Source: Alicyclobacillus sp. SO9 (GTDB taxonomy: Bacteria; Bacillota; Bacilli; Alicyclobacillales; Alicyclobacillaceae). From it: 64,000 nucleotides of DNA. This document shows, one piece after another, positions 44,147-52,487 of the stretch. The DNA lies in the NCBI RefSeq assembly GCF_016406125.1, contig NZ_CP066339.1, positions 3,844,001-3,908,000 on the forward strand, in the 5' to 3' direction. The position numbers and the translations under genes were made by a program. Numbering within the stretch: the stretch's first letter is position 1; the number at the start of each line of letters is the position of its first letter. The notes below the pieces were generated by a model. That model was not told the DNA's origin. It made no database searches and saw only the letters and a program-made list of their open reading frames with translations.

Positions 44147-45142
44147 ATGAATTTGATGAAATCAGTCGTCCTTACCCCAGCAGGAGAGTTGGTGGACTCA
44201 GAGATAGAGAGACCCTCTGTCAGCGGACGGGACCTTTTAATTCGCGTTCAAGCAGTGGCCGTCAATCCGGTGGACACCATTCAGCAACCGAACAGTGCAG
44301 GGCCTCGAGTGTTGGGATGGGATGCAGCAGGAGAGGTTGTCTCAGTCGGGGCAGATTGCACGCTCTTTCAGCCCGGCGACGAAGTGTACTACGCTGGGGA
44401 CATCACCCGCAAAGGAGCCAATAGTGAATACCACTTGGTGGATGAACGCATTGTAGGCCGAAAACCTGCTTCTTTGTCCTTCGCCGACGCAGCAGCACTG
44501 CCTTTAACCAGTATTACTGCGTGGGAGGGCATGTTCCATCGAATCGGTATTGACCCATTCGACACAAACAAAGGAAAAACAATTCTCATTATCGGCGCGG
44601 CCGGTGGCGTCGGTTCCATTGCAACGCAACTTGCAAACGAAGCTGGACTGACCGTCGTTGGAACAGCCTCTCGGCAAGCATCGTCAGAATGGGCGCTTGA
44701 ACACGGGGCTCATCACGTCATCAATCATGCTGAAGACTTTGCCCCGCAATTGCAAGAACTGGGAATCCAGCAGGTCGATTACGCATTTTGCCTCAATGTG
44801 GTGAACGAGAATTGGGATAATATGCTGAACGTGGTTGCCCCTCAAGGGCGTGTTTGTACGATTCTTCCGCCCATGGCTCCGCTAGACTTTCGAGCCATGG
44901 CTGATAAAACAATTACCTGGTCGATTGAAGCCATGTTTGCGAGACCCAAACACCAGACTGAAGATATGGACGAACAGCACAAACTGTTGAATCACCTTTC
45001 AACGTGGATTGACCAAGGAAAAATCAAGTCAACGAAGAACACATTACTCTCGCCAATTAGTGCGACCAACCTTCAAGAGGCATATCGTCAACTCAACTCA
45101 AAGCGAACCATCGGTAAAATTGTTTTGGAGGGATTCAGGTAG
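44147..45142 (+). CDS. Zinc-independent alcohol dehydrogenase / quinone oxidoreductase (MDR family)
   Basis: This protein of about 331 aa starts at ATG 44147 with AGGAGG upstream. The N-terminal GroES-like domain (RDLLIRVQAVAVNPVDT; LGWDAAGEVVSVG; GDEVYYAGDITRKGANSEYHL) is followed by the Rossmann motif ILIIGAAGGVGSIATQLA. Zinc-binding cysteines of true alcohol dehydrogenases are absent, so it belongs to the NADPH quinone reductase-like ZADH group. It is separate from the ecs genes. A weak CCGACAGCCT/AGGCTGCCGG hairpin follows at 45196-45221. Confidence 0.88.
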   Translation: MNLMKSVVLTPAGELVDSEIERPSVSGRDLLIRVQAVAVNPVDTIQQPNSAGPRVLGWDAAGEVVSVGADCTLFQPGDEVYYAGDITRKGANSEYHLVDERIVGRKPASLSFADAAALPLTSITAWEGMFHRIGIDPFDTNKGKTILIIGAAGGVGSIATQLANEAGLTVVGTASRQASSEWALEHGAHHVINHAEDFAPQLQELGIQQVDYAFCLNVVNENWDNMLNVVAPQGRVCTILPPMAPLDFRAMADKTITWSIEAMFARPKHQTEDMDEQHKLLNHLSTWIDQGKIKSTKNTLLSPISATNLQEAYRQLNSKRTIGKIVLEGFR

Positions 45143-45195
45143 GATTCCCTTCCAAGATAAAGGTCCGTGGCCAGACGACGGCGCAGTATATCATG

Positions 45196-45221
45196 CCGAC
45201 AGCCTGTGGTGAGGCTGCCGG
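45196..45221 (+). terminator. Possible terminator after the MDR oxidoreductase gene
   Basis: CCGACAGCCT and AGGCTGCCGG pair around a GTGGTG loop with one mismatch. The downstream stretch CACTATATCTTTATC is only mildly T-rich, so strength is uncertain. Confidence 0.45.
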
Positions 45222-45302
45222 CACTATATCTTTATCATGAGTTTTAGCTTATAATTTCTGCATTAGTACTCACACACTGATACATAGGCAGAGGATTCAT
45301 AT

Positions 45303-46469
45303 ATGATTCGTACAGGCGACCAAAGATTCATCAAAGAATTAAACAAATCCATTACGATTAATCTCATTCGTCGAAAGAGTCCGATTTCACGGTCCCAAAT
45401 TTCTGTTGAAAGCGGCTTAAACAAGGCGACTGTTTCCTCTCTGATTGACGAGTTGATTGCGGACGGGCTGGTCGTGGAATTAGGGCCCGGCCACTCTTCT
45501 GTCGGCAGACGGCCTGTTATGCTCGGCTTCAACGGGACCGCAGGATACACCATCGGCGTTGAACTGGGAATCGATTACGTTCGCGCGCTGACAACAGATT
45601 TAGCGGGAAATGTGGTCTTATCTGAGGAAACGGGAGCCCCTTCCTCTACCAACGTTCAAGATGTGGTAGCTGCATTGGCATCCCTGATTCAACGTATAAG
45701 TTCCAGAACCCCTTCCTCTAGCCTCGGAATCATAGGGGTTGGTATTGGTGTACCTGGACTCGTCGATTTCACCAATGGAATGGTACTGAACGCACCCAAT
45801 CTGGGCTGGGCCAATGTGCCGCTAAAATCCTATTTGGAAACCCACCTTGACATCCCCATCTATATTGATAACGAAGCCAATACTGGTGCTTTGGCTGAGC
45901 ACATGTTCGGCCGCGGAAAGCAGATATCAAATTTTGTCTACTTAAGCATTGCTACGGGCATTGGGACTGGCATTATTATTAACGGTAACCTGGTTCGCGG
46001 GAGTGAAGGGACTGCCGGTGAATTTGGTCACATGGTGTTGGAAACGCAGGGTTTGCGATGCTCCTGCGGTAATCGAGGGTGTTTAGAAATGTACGCGTCA
46101 GAAAAGGCTTTGGTTGCAAAATACCAGCAAATATCTGGGGAAAGCTTGCCTACCCATGATATTCTCGCTCGCTTGGCGCAGGGAGATGCCTTTGCATTCC
46201 AAGCCATTCAAGCCATTGCTCAATATCTTGGAGTCGGCATCAACAATATTGTAAACGCCTTGAATCCAGATTTAGTTCTAATTGGAAATCGCATGAGTGC
46301 AGCAGGAAACTGGCTTATCCCCCAAATTGAACAAATCGTGGGAAGAGCCTCGCTGCGAACGCCACCCTCACGAGTAAAGGTTGAGGTGGCGTCGCTTGGG
46401 CGGGATGCTACAGCAGTAGGTGCCGGTGCGCTTGTTATAAACGAATACTTTGCGGGACCGATTCAGTGA
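45303..46469 (+). CDS. xylR: ROK-family transcriptional regulator, XylR-like
   Basis: This 388-aa protein has an N-terminal winged-helix (NLIRRKSPISRSQISVESGL, then NKATVSSLIDELIADGLVVE) and a ROK kinase-like domain: GVELGIDYVRALTTDLAG, GIGVPGLVDFTNGMVLNAPN, IDNEANTGALAEHMFG, and the zinc-binding CSCGNRGCLEMYAS. The length and fold fit the xylose repressor XylR. The xylan genes begin 4.6 kb downstream, and galM is next to it, so a sugar-responsive repressor role is likely; xylose as effector is inference. Confidence 0.8.
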   Translation: MIRTGDQRFIKELNKSITINLIRRKSPISRSQISVESGLNKATVSSLIDELIADGLVVELGPGHSSVGRRPVMLGFNGTAGYTIGVELGIDYVRALTTDLAGNVVLSEETGAPSSTNVQDVVAALASLIQRISSRTPSSSLGIIGVGIGVPGLVDFTNGMVLNAPNLGWANVPLKSYLETHLDIPIYIDNEANTGALAEHMFGRGKQISNFVYLSIATGIGTGIIINGNLVRGSEGTAGEFGHMVLETQGLRCSCGNRGCLEMYASEKALVAKYQQISGESLPTHDILARLAQGDAFAFQAIQAIAQYLGVGINNIVNALNPDLVLIGNRMSAAGNWLIPQIEQIVGRASLRTPPSRVKVEVASLGRDATAVGAGALVINEYFAGPIQ

Positions 46470-46482
46470 CGAGCGTAAGCCT

Positions 46483-47490
46483 TTACTTACAGTAAAGCCG
46501 ACTTACGGTTTCCCATACTTCCCTTGGCTCCAACGAGTACAGTGCTCGTCTTTCATTGTCCAGCTCCAGATTGGGAGCATTGACCACATTTACCTGGGGT
46601 TCAGCACAAATGAACCCTTCGTTCCCCTCGTTATTCCAGATCATCCACTGTTTGAATTCGGTACTCACATCATAAACAAGAGTGACATTGTTTTTTCTGT
46701 CATGCAATTCCATCCGATTGTGCCCGTTTTGCGCGCACGCTGTGTAGTGATTGTCCATGGGAGTAACAAAGGGGTACATACCCTTGGTTTTCAAGTCGAT
46801 ATCATGTTCCGACAACCCAGTAAAGCCTCCGTCCGGCAACCCTCGTTTGTCAAGGTTCCACCTGTCTCCAACTGTTACTTTAATTAGATAGTCCGAAGCC
46901 GCAGCATTCTTAGCAAACGGCGCATTTATCGCTGTGTGCAATCCAAACAGGCGGGGCATTGGCTTGTCGCCATCATTGCGCAACATGACATGCTGAGACA
47001 GTCCCCAACTATTCAATGCATACCGAAGCCGAAGGGTAAATTCGTGGGGCCAATAGGTGTACATGGGATGCCCCTTAGCTACTCGTTGGACCAGAGTGAT
47101 AAAGGCCTCCCCAGCCGTCACCCCGTATTCCTCCACGGCCCAAGTTGCATCGTATAAAAACCCGTGAAGATGAGTGTTTTTTTCTGGTTCAGTAACGGGC
47201 ATTTGATACGTGTCATTGTTCCAGGTAAACTGACCGGCGTCATATCTATTTGGTGGTAGTAAAACCGGGATGCCGTAATGATAAGGGTAGTCATAAAAGG
47301 CTTTTAGGTTATCCTTATCCGGTTCATGAAGAAACCGAAATTCTCGTTCCTTGTCGGCGAAAGACACAAGATTGCCGCCGTTCTCGGGCAGCACAACGAC
47401 CTCATATTGATTCCACTTTAGGGAAATGGCAGGTAAGTCATAAAAATACGTTTTGTATGCCTGTACTCTGGCATTCATAGCTGGCCTCAA
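46483..47490 (-). CDS. galM: Aldose 1-epimerase (mutarotase)
   Basis: This 335-aa galactose-mutarotase-like beta-sandwich has IPVLLPPNRYDAGQFTWNND near residue 75, THLHGFLYDATWAVEEYG with the catalytic His, LGLHTAINAPFAKN, and NNEGNEGFICAEPQVNVVN near the end with the catalytic Glu. It interconverts alpha and beta anomers of sugars such as xylose or galactose. It is convergent with the ROK regulator gene (13-bp gap). Confidence 0.85.
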   Translation of the reverse strand: MRPAMNARVQAYKTYFYDLPAISLKWNQYEVVVLPENGGNLVSFADKEREFRFLHEPDKDNLKAFYDYPYHYGIPVLLPPNRYDAGQFTWNNDTYQMPVTEPEKNTHLHGFLYDATWAVEEYGVTAGEAFITLVQRVAKGHPMYTYWPHEFTLRLRYALNSWGLSQHVMLRNDGDKPMPRLFGLHTAINAPFAKNAAASDYLIKVTVGDRWNLDKRGLPDGGFTGLSEHDIDLKTKGMYPFVTPMDNHYTACAQNGHNRMELHDRKNNVTLVYDVSTEFKQWMIWNNEGNEGFICAEPQVNVVNAPNLELDNERRALYSLEPREVWETVSRLYCK

Positions 47491-47638
47491 TCCTATCTCA
47501 TATCAGTATCGTTTCATGCTTTATACTACCTTTACGATGAACAACCTACAATGATGACGCCGTAGATAAAATGATTCATCATATAGTTGTCCCATTCATG
47601 CGGTCTTTTGAGGTGTTTTATAGACACTTCATCTAAAG

Positions 47639-47688
47639 TTGGCAAAAGCTTAAAGATAAGTTAAGGAAACCTTTACGTTACCTTTACA
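47639..47688 (+). promoter_or_regulatory. PhoP box upstream of the glycosyltransferase locus
   Basis: Five hexamers, TTGGCA, TTAAAG, TTAAGG, TTTACG and TTTACA, start at 47639, 47650, 47661, 47672 and 47683, an exact 11-bp period. The last four fit the Bacillus PhoP half-site TT(A/T/C)A(C/A)A with 5-nt spacers. This predicts induction under phosphate limitation. The rest of the 47491-47829 gap is the divergent galM promoter region and an untranslated leader with no clear riboswitch. Confidence 0.75.
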
Positions 47689-47829
47689 ATGGGGAGTTAC
47701 GCTGATCAGGAGAGACAGAACCCGCAAGAGGCCTTCAGTGCAAGCCGAATACCTCAAAAGATTTTTCTAGAGATTCGGTCTTGCGATAATAATATTTTCT
47801 CTAATGGGGATACCAAGAGGTGATGGCAA

Positions 47830-47931
47830 TTGCATAGTTTGCTCTCGGTTTTAGCCTTGTTAATGATTCTTTGGAGTGTTTACCTGTTGTGGATACTGTC
47901 AGGTGTTGAGAACAGCGACGGCTATGAATAG
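47830..47931 (+). CDS. 33-aa single-helix membrane peptide
   Basis: TTG 47830 follows AGAGGTGATG at normal spacing and opens a 33-codon frame ending TAG 47931. The product starts MHSLLSVLALLMILWSVYLL, has one transmembrane helix of about 22 residues and a short acidic tail (SGVENSDGYE). It lies 91 bp upstream of the GT2 gene, downstream of the PhoP box. A small accessory subunit of the membrane glycosyltransferase is an attractive but untested idea. Confidence 0.6.
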   Translation: MHSLLSVLALLMILWSVYLLWILSGVENSDGYE

Positions 47932-48022
47932 AGCCGATTAAGTTAGTACCACCGCTTTTAAGCCACAGCAGAACGTCAAGCAGTCAAAGAAGACACTTTT
48001 GAAATTGAAGAGGGGTGGCTGC

Positions 48023-49363
48023 ATGTTTGCGGTTGTACTTCACGTAATTCAGTACGTCTTGTTGTTCTTCTGGGGATATTGGCTCTTCATTGGCCTGTTT
48101 GGCTTTGGTAAAGCCAAGAAAATGCCAGATAGTGCACCGGCTACACGTTTTGCATTGTTCGTCCCAGCCCATAACGAAGAGAGAGTCGTTTACAATCTCC
48201 TGGATAACCTCAATCACCTTGATTACCCGAAGCACATGTATGACGTGTTTCTCATTGCCGATAATTGTACCGACGATACAGCGTTAATCGGACATAAGGC
48301 AAATGTCCATGTATTAGAACACTTCTCCGAGAAGGATGAGCCAAAAGGCAAGCCTTATGCGATTAAGTACGCGATTGACGAGCTCGGAGACCGCCTCATG
48401 CAAGACTACGATGCGATAGCCATCTTTGATGCAGACAACCTCGTATCACTGAACTACTTGCAGACGATGAATAACCACGTTGTTCGCGGCGACCAACTGA
48501 TTCAGTGTTACTTGGACTCCAAAAATCCTAATGATAACTGGATTACCTTGTCATACGCTACATCGTATTACTACATGAATCGGTCTTGGCAACTAGCCAA
48601 ATCACGCTTGAGATTAGGTAACGCCTTGGGCGGCACCGGCTTTTGTTTAACCACGGAACTACTGCAGAAAATTGGTTGGACGGCTCGCTCTCTGACTGAA
48701 GACCTTGAATTCACGATGCAATCCCTGTTGCACGGTGACTATGCAAAATGGAACCATTTTGCACGTGTATACGATGAAAAACCAGAGGGATTCGTCGCTT
48801 CTGCAATTCAAAGACTGCGCTGGGCCAGAGGGCATTGGGACGTGTGCTTTCACTATGTGGGTCCCCTCCTCTTAAGGTCATTCCTGCGCTTCGACATCCG
48901 GGCCTTTGATGGAGCCATGTACCTTCTAAATCCAGGCAAAATAGTCCTTGGCAGTCTCACTTCCTTGCTGATTCTGACAAAGTGGCTGATAAATGTACAT
49001 GCTATAAATCTCCACATTAAAGCCGTTCACCACATTCTGCCGATTTGGATTTGGATTGGGGCTTTGAGCTTTAACCTTGCTTATATTTCGTTTGGAGTCA
49101 TTTTGGACTCTGGACGAAGAATCAATCTGGTCAAAGCCATTGCCAGTGTATTTGTATTCAACTACACATACATTCCACTCTTCATCTGGGGCTTCTTTAC
49201 GGCAAGAAATAAGACGTGGAAACGTACCGATCACACGAGAGATATCCTTATTAATGACGTTCATCAGCTCGATGGCGTTATACCGAGCAGCGCAGAAAAC
49301 AACCCTGAACATACTGAGATCCACCAGCGAACACCTTCGTCTCAGGCACCAAACCCGGAGTAG
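48023..49363 (+). CDS. Membrane glycosyltransferase family 2, processive type
   Basis: The protein has about 446 aa from ATG 48023, which has GAGGGG upstream; the frame opens 8 codons earlier at a TTG. An N-terminal helix (VIQYVLLFFWGYWLFIGLFG) precedes the GT-A domain, with VPAHNEERV, DNCTDDT, FDADNLV (DxD-like), GTGFCLTTELL, LTEDLEF (catalytic Asp) and QRLRWARGHW (QxxRW). Three to four C-terminal helices follow. This set is that of cellulose, hyaluronan and poly-GlcNAc synthases. It makes or exports a polysaccharide or glycolipid; product unknown. A PhoP box suggests phosphate control. Confidence 0.88.
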   Translation: MFAVVLHVIQYVLLFFWGYWLFIGLFGFGKAKKMPDSAPATRFALFVPAHNEERVVYNLLDNLNHLDYPKHMYDVFLIADNCTDDTALIGHKANVHVLEHFSEKDEPKGKPYAIKYAIDELGDRLMQDYDAIAIFDADNLVSLNYLQTMNNHVVRGDQLIQCYLDSKNPNDNWITLSYATSYYYMNRSWQLAKSRLRLGNALGGTGFCLTTELLQKIGWTARSLTEDLEFTMQSLLHGDYAKWNHFARVYDEKPEGFVASAIQRLRWARGHWDVCFHYVGPLLLRSFLRFDIRAFDGAMYLLNPGKIVLGSLTSLLILTKWLINVHAINLHIKAVHHILPIWIWIGALSFNLAYISFGVILDSGRRINLVKAIASVFVFNYTYIPLFIWGFFTARNKTWKRTDHTRDILINDVHQLDGVIPSSAENNPEHTEIHQRTPSSQAPNPE

Positions 49364-49391
49364 GTGTAACCATATCCCTGCAATGAAATTG

Positions 49392-49434
49392 AACTGTTTA
49401 AGTGAGACATCACTTAAACAGTTTCTGTTTTTTT
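49392..49434 (+). terminator. Rho-independent terminator of the GT2 gene
   Basis: AACTGTTTAAGTGA and TCACTTAAACAGTT form a perfect 14-bp stem with a GACA loop, followed by TCTGTTTTTTT. It lies 29 bp after the GT2 stop codon. Confidence 0.9.
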
Positions 49435-49439
49435 ACGTG

Positions 49440-49700
49440 TCTCTTTTCTACGTGTAATGAAGCAACAACCCAAGAGTATATGAGGGTACCCTTCACAAAT
49501 CGCTCATCCACCTGCAAGTTTATCCATCTTAGAGGTAGAATCTGAACCGAATCGAGTCGGAGGGGGCTAAGCCCCCAAGCTCTCACAACACAGCATAAGC
49601 AGATCCGCATACAGCAGTTTACGAAAGGGGCGCACGGTTCCTGGCATCCGTTCTCTACTGCCATCACATCCACGTCGTTTGAACATAGGATGGGCCTTGT
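49440..49700. other. Non-coding stretch between terminators
   Basis: I found no convincing gene. A GGGGGC/GCCCCC inverted repeat with a TAA loop lies at 49562-49576. An open minus-strand frame (49410-49739) is Cys-rich without pattern and includes both terminator hairpins, so it was rejected. This may be debris of a mobile element, but I cannot name one. Confidence 0.4.
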
Positions 49701-49710
49701 TGCACACAAA

Positions 49711-49741
49711 GAATGGGTTGCCGATTCTCGGCAACCCATTC
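49711..49741 (-). terminator. Hairpin terminator of pstS
   Basis: GAATGGGTTGCCGA and CGGCAACCCATTC-type arms make a perfect 13-14-bp stem around a 4-nt loop. On the minus strand it is followed by TTTGTGTGC. It begins 23 bp past the pstS stop, so pstS is transcribed alone. Confidence 0.85.
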
Positions 49742-49763
49742 AATCCCCGCTTTACTTCAGAGA

Positions 49764-50891
49764 TTAGCCTTTAATCTTCGCAATTTGAGCTTTGCTCTTC
49801 GGCTCAATGTTCGAAGGCAACGGACGGAAGTGCACAGGATTCAAGTACTTCGCCTGGTTTCCTCCGGTGGGGCTAATCGCCCAGTCCAAGAATTTCTTCA
49901 GTGCTTTTGCCGTCGCAGCGTCTTTCTGTTGGGACTTCACAATGGCGTACTCAAAGTTGATGATGGGGTAAGAATTCTTCCCTGGCATCTCAATCAAGGA
50001 CACGCGCTCGTCTGCAGGCACACTCGGCAGGTTTGCAGCCGCCGCCTTGATGTTCGTGCTGTTTGGCAGAACAAAGTTTCCGGACTTGTTCTTCAGTGCT
50101 GCATAACCGACACCTTTTTGGGTGGCCTTATCCAACCAGCTGATACCCACATAGCCGATGCTGTACTTGTCGTTGGCTAGGTCGGTCACAACACCCTCGT
50201 TCCCTTTTGCGCCAACTTCGGCTGATACCTTCGGCCAGGATACGGTGGTGCCATAGTGAACCTGATTGCCCCATGCAGTATTTGTCTTCGACAAGAACTG
50301 CGTGAACAAGAATGTATCTCCACTTCCGTCAGAACGACGAACCGGTACGATTTGTTTGTGCGGAAGGCTGACACCAGGGTTCAAGGCTTTGATAGCCGAG
50401 TTGTCCCAGTACTTGATTTTCCCTTCGTAAACCTGGCCAATCACATTGCCGGAAAGGTGAAGGTGCTTCTTGTTCAGACCTGGAATGTTATACATAATCT
50501 GCTGTGCAGATATGGCCATCGGAATGTTCAACATACCTGAATGCTGCTGCATCACTGCTTTAGACAGATACGCGTCAGACGCACCAATTTGAACGGTTCC
50601 TGCCAGTGACTGAGAAATACCGTTTCCGCTGCCGGTAGACCCTGCTGTCAATGTTACATTGGAATCAACTGACTTATATGCATCAATCCACTGACCGTTA
50701 AACAGCGGATACAGCAGAGACGAACCCGTTTCAGCCAAAGTGACCTTCTGGCTTCCACCGCTTGATTGCGCGCCGTTGCCGCTGCTTGTATTCCCGCCGG
50801 ACGTGTTATTTGCTGTGCCACAACCTGCAACTGCGACTAAAATGGCGGCTGCAGATGCTGCTGTTGTCAATTTTGTCATTTTTGCCATCAC
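49764..50891 (-). CDS. pstS: Phosphate-binding lipoprotein PstS
   Basis: This 375-aa protein has a lipoprotein signal (AAAILVAVAGC, Cys24) and a Ser/Gly/Asn-rich linker. The PstS core has LAETGSSLLYPLFNGQWIDA, TLTAGSTGSGNGISQSLAG, QIGASDAYL, VRRSDGSGDTFLFTQFL and TPTGGNQAKY-like C-terminus: the Ser/Thr and Arg-Ser-Asp-Gly-Ser-Gly phosphate-binding loops. It captures phosphate outside the membrane for PstCAB, but pstC, pstA and pstB are not next to it; a terminator follows directly. A PhoP box sits about 95 bp upstream of the start. Confidence 0.95.
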   Translation of the reverse strand: MMAKMTKLTTAASAAAILVAVAGCGTANNTSGGNTSSGNGAQSSGGSQKVTLAETGSSLLYPLFNGQWIDAYKSVDSNVTLTAGSTGSGNGISQSLAGTVQIGASDAYLSKAVMQQHSGMLNIPMAISAQQIMYNIPGLNKKHLHLSGNVIGQVYEGKIKYWDNSAIKALNPGVSLPHKQIVPVRRSDGSGDTFLFTQFLSKTNTAWGNQVHYGTTVSWPKVSAEVGAKGNEGVVTDLANDKYSIGYVGISWLDKATQKGVGYAALKNKSGNFVLPNSTNIKAAAANLPSVPADERVSLIEMPGKNSYPIINFEYAIVKSQQKDAATAKALKKFLDWAISPTGGNQAKYLNPVHFRPLPSNIEPKSKAQIAKIKG

Positions 50892-50986
50892 ACATTCTCC
50901 TTTACCCCGTTGGGCCTTGAAAGTGTTGTGCTTTCTTGCTCTATCATTTATGGAAGTTACCCACGGGAAAGAGAATATCAGGCAAA

Positions 50987-51025
50987 TATGAACTTGTTTT
51001 AAAGACTACGTTAAGAGTTTGTAAA
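50987..51025 (-). promoter_or_regulatory. PhoP box of pstS
   Basis: On the minus strand TTTACA, TTAACG, TTTAAA and TTCATA occupy 51025-51020, 51014-51009, 51003-50998 and 50992-50987, an exact 11-bp period with 5-nt spacers. TATTCT about 15 bp downstream could be the -10. This matches the four-repeat Bacillus PhoP box. Confidence 0.8.
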
Positions 51026-51119
51026 GATTCATAGAGTGTCACCACTCAACCTGGACTCCGTCACGTGTCGAAATCCGTTGTTAGCTGTTTGGTAGAAGTA
51101 GTTAGAGGTGCGACTTAAA

Positions 51120-51761
51120 TCACGGCTGTATGCTCTCTATAAACTTCTGGGCAATGGCCATGTGCCCAACCAAACTCGGATGAACGCGATCCCAGGCCAA
51201 CTCTGCTGGGTATTTCTCTGTTAACAACTCATCAATTGCAGATTGAACATCCACTACATAGATGTCATGCTGTGAAGAAAATTGCTTGACCACGTCTGCA
51301 TATGTATCGACCGCCGCCCGCATTGGGTCAGTTTTGTTGGGCTCAATATAAAATGGTGTCAATAAGAGAATTCCCTTTACCGACGGTTTAGTCAGTGCGA
51401 TTAAATCGGAGAGTGTAGACTCATATTCCTCTATTAACACATGTGTCTCTGTCATGTGCGGTTGGTCATACTGGCGCCAAACGTCGTTAACTCCGATCAT
51501 TACGGACAGCCAATCTGGACGCTGCTCTAATACGTCTGTTTGCCACCGCGCCTTCAAGTCTCGCACTGTATTCCCGCTTGTCCCCATGTTTACTAAACGG
51601 AGGTGCAACTCTGGGTACTTTTGTTGAAGCAGCGCATCAATCAGGGCTACATACCCTTTGCCGAGAGCTTCAAACAGACCTTCGCCAACCGGACGGGCGC
51701 GCTCGCAATCGGTAATTGAATCCCCGATAAACAACACTTTGTCACTCTTCTCAAACAGCAA
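51120..51761 (-). CDS. axe2: SGNH-hydrolase acetylxylan esterase, Axe2-like
   Basis: This 213-aa enzyme starts at TTG 51761, which has AGGAGAG upstream; the frame is open farther but that part is not conserved. Block I is FIGDSITDCERARPVGEG with the catalytic Ser, block III GTSGNTVRDLKARW, block V AWDRVHPS with Asp and His, and GVNDVWRQYD between them. These closely recall the Geobacillus intracellular Axe2 (219 aa), which removes acetyl groups from xylo-oligosaccharides. No signal peptide, so it acts in the cytoplasm after uptake. Last gene of the GH8-GH39 cluster. Confidence 0.88.
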   Translation of the reverse strand: MLFEKSDKVLFIGDSITDCERARPVGEGLFEALGKGYVALIDALLQQKYPELHLRLVNMGTSGNTVRDLKARWQTDVLEQRPDWLSVMIGVNDVWRQYDQPHMTETHVLIEEYESTLSDLIALTKPSVKGILLLTPFYIEPNKTDPMRAAVDTYADVVKQFSSQHDIYVVDVQSAIDELLTEKYPAELAWDRVHPSLVGHMAIAQKFIESIQP

Positions 51762-51837
51762 GTTTATCTCTCCTATCCGGTAGTATGGTGCTACGCCAGA
51801 TTGACTAGTACCGATTGACAACTTGGCCCCAGCCGAC

Positions 51838-52470
51838 TCATACCACATTGTGAGGCTCGGCACCGTCCAGACGCACAAACCGATAATCCATTTTTAAGCA
51901 CACTTCAATAATGTAAGGAAGCGCATCCACCGTACCTGACACATTACCTGCACTGTGATGAAGCAAAATTCCGCCATGATGCAAATTCGGTATCACATTG
52001 GCGGCAATCTGCGGTCCGGAGATGCCAGACCAGTCGACAGCGTCCACTGACCAAAGGACAACCCTATACCCCCATTGCGAAACAGCTTCGCTTACCTCCG
52101 CATTCAATTCACCGTAGGGTGGACGAAAGTATAAGGGTTGTACATCTGTGACTCTCTGGATGACAGCAGATGTACGTTGCACCTCCTCGTGTAATTCAGC
52201 CAAAGAGATTTCTGTGGAATGAAGGTGACTCCACGTATGATTCGCTATCAAATGACCAGAATCAACGATTCGTCTAGCAACCTCGGGGTTTGCTTCCACA
52301 GCGGCGCCAAGACAAAAGAAATTGGCATGAACTCCATATCTATCGAGCAAACTGAGAACTTTCGGTGTATAGTCCGAATCCGGACCGTCATCAAATGTTA
52401 AAGCAAGTACTTTCCCGTTCGAGGGAAGTCTCTTCATTGTGACATCATCATTGCTAGTCGGAACCCTCAT
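51838..52470 (-). CDS. Polysaccharide deacetylase (CE4, NodB domain)
   Basis: This 210-aa CE4 protein has motif 1 TFDDGP (Asp base and metal ligand), motif 2 HTWSH with the zinc His pair, motif 3 RPPYGELN, and the C-terminal GGILLHHSAG. No signal peptide or membrane anchor is present, which is unusual for CE4 wall enzymes and fits a cytoplasmic role on imported acetylated oligosaccharides. ATG has AGAGGTG upstream. It is 17 bp downstream of the GH39 gene and 76 bp before the axe2 start. Confidence 0.88.
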   Translation of the reverse strand: MRVPTSNDDVTMKRLPSNGKVLALTFDDGPDSDYTPKVLSLLDRYGVHANFFCLGAAVEANPEVARRIVDSGHLIANHTWSHLHSTEISLAELHEEVQRTSAVIQRVTDVQPLYFRPPYGELNAEVSEAVSQWGYRVVLWSVDAVDWSGISGPQIAANVIPNLHHGGILLHHSAGNVSGTVDALPYIIEVCLKMDYRFVRLDGAEPHNVV

Positions 52471-52487
52471 GGTGACACCTCTTTTTT

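Noticed and set aside
47700-47820. Riboswitch in the leader before the 33-aa gene
   Set aside because: The leader has some self-complementarity, but no known aptamer consensus (c-di-GMP, c-di-AMP, SAM, preQ1) could be matched by eye.
49410-49739. 109-codon minus-strand gene
   Set aside because: It spans two terminator hairpins, has a ragged Cys-rich sequence and no ribosome site.
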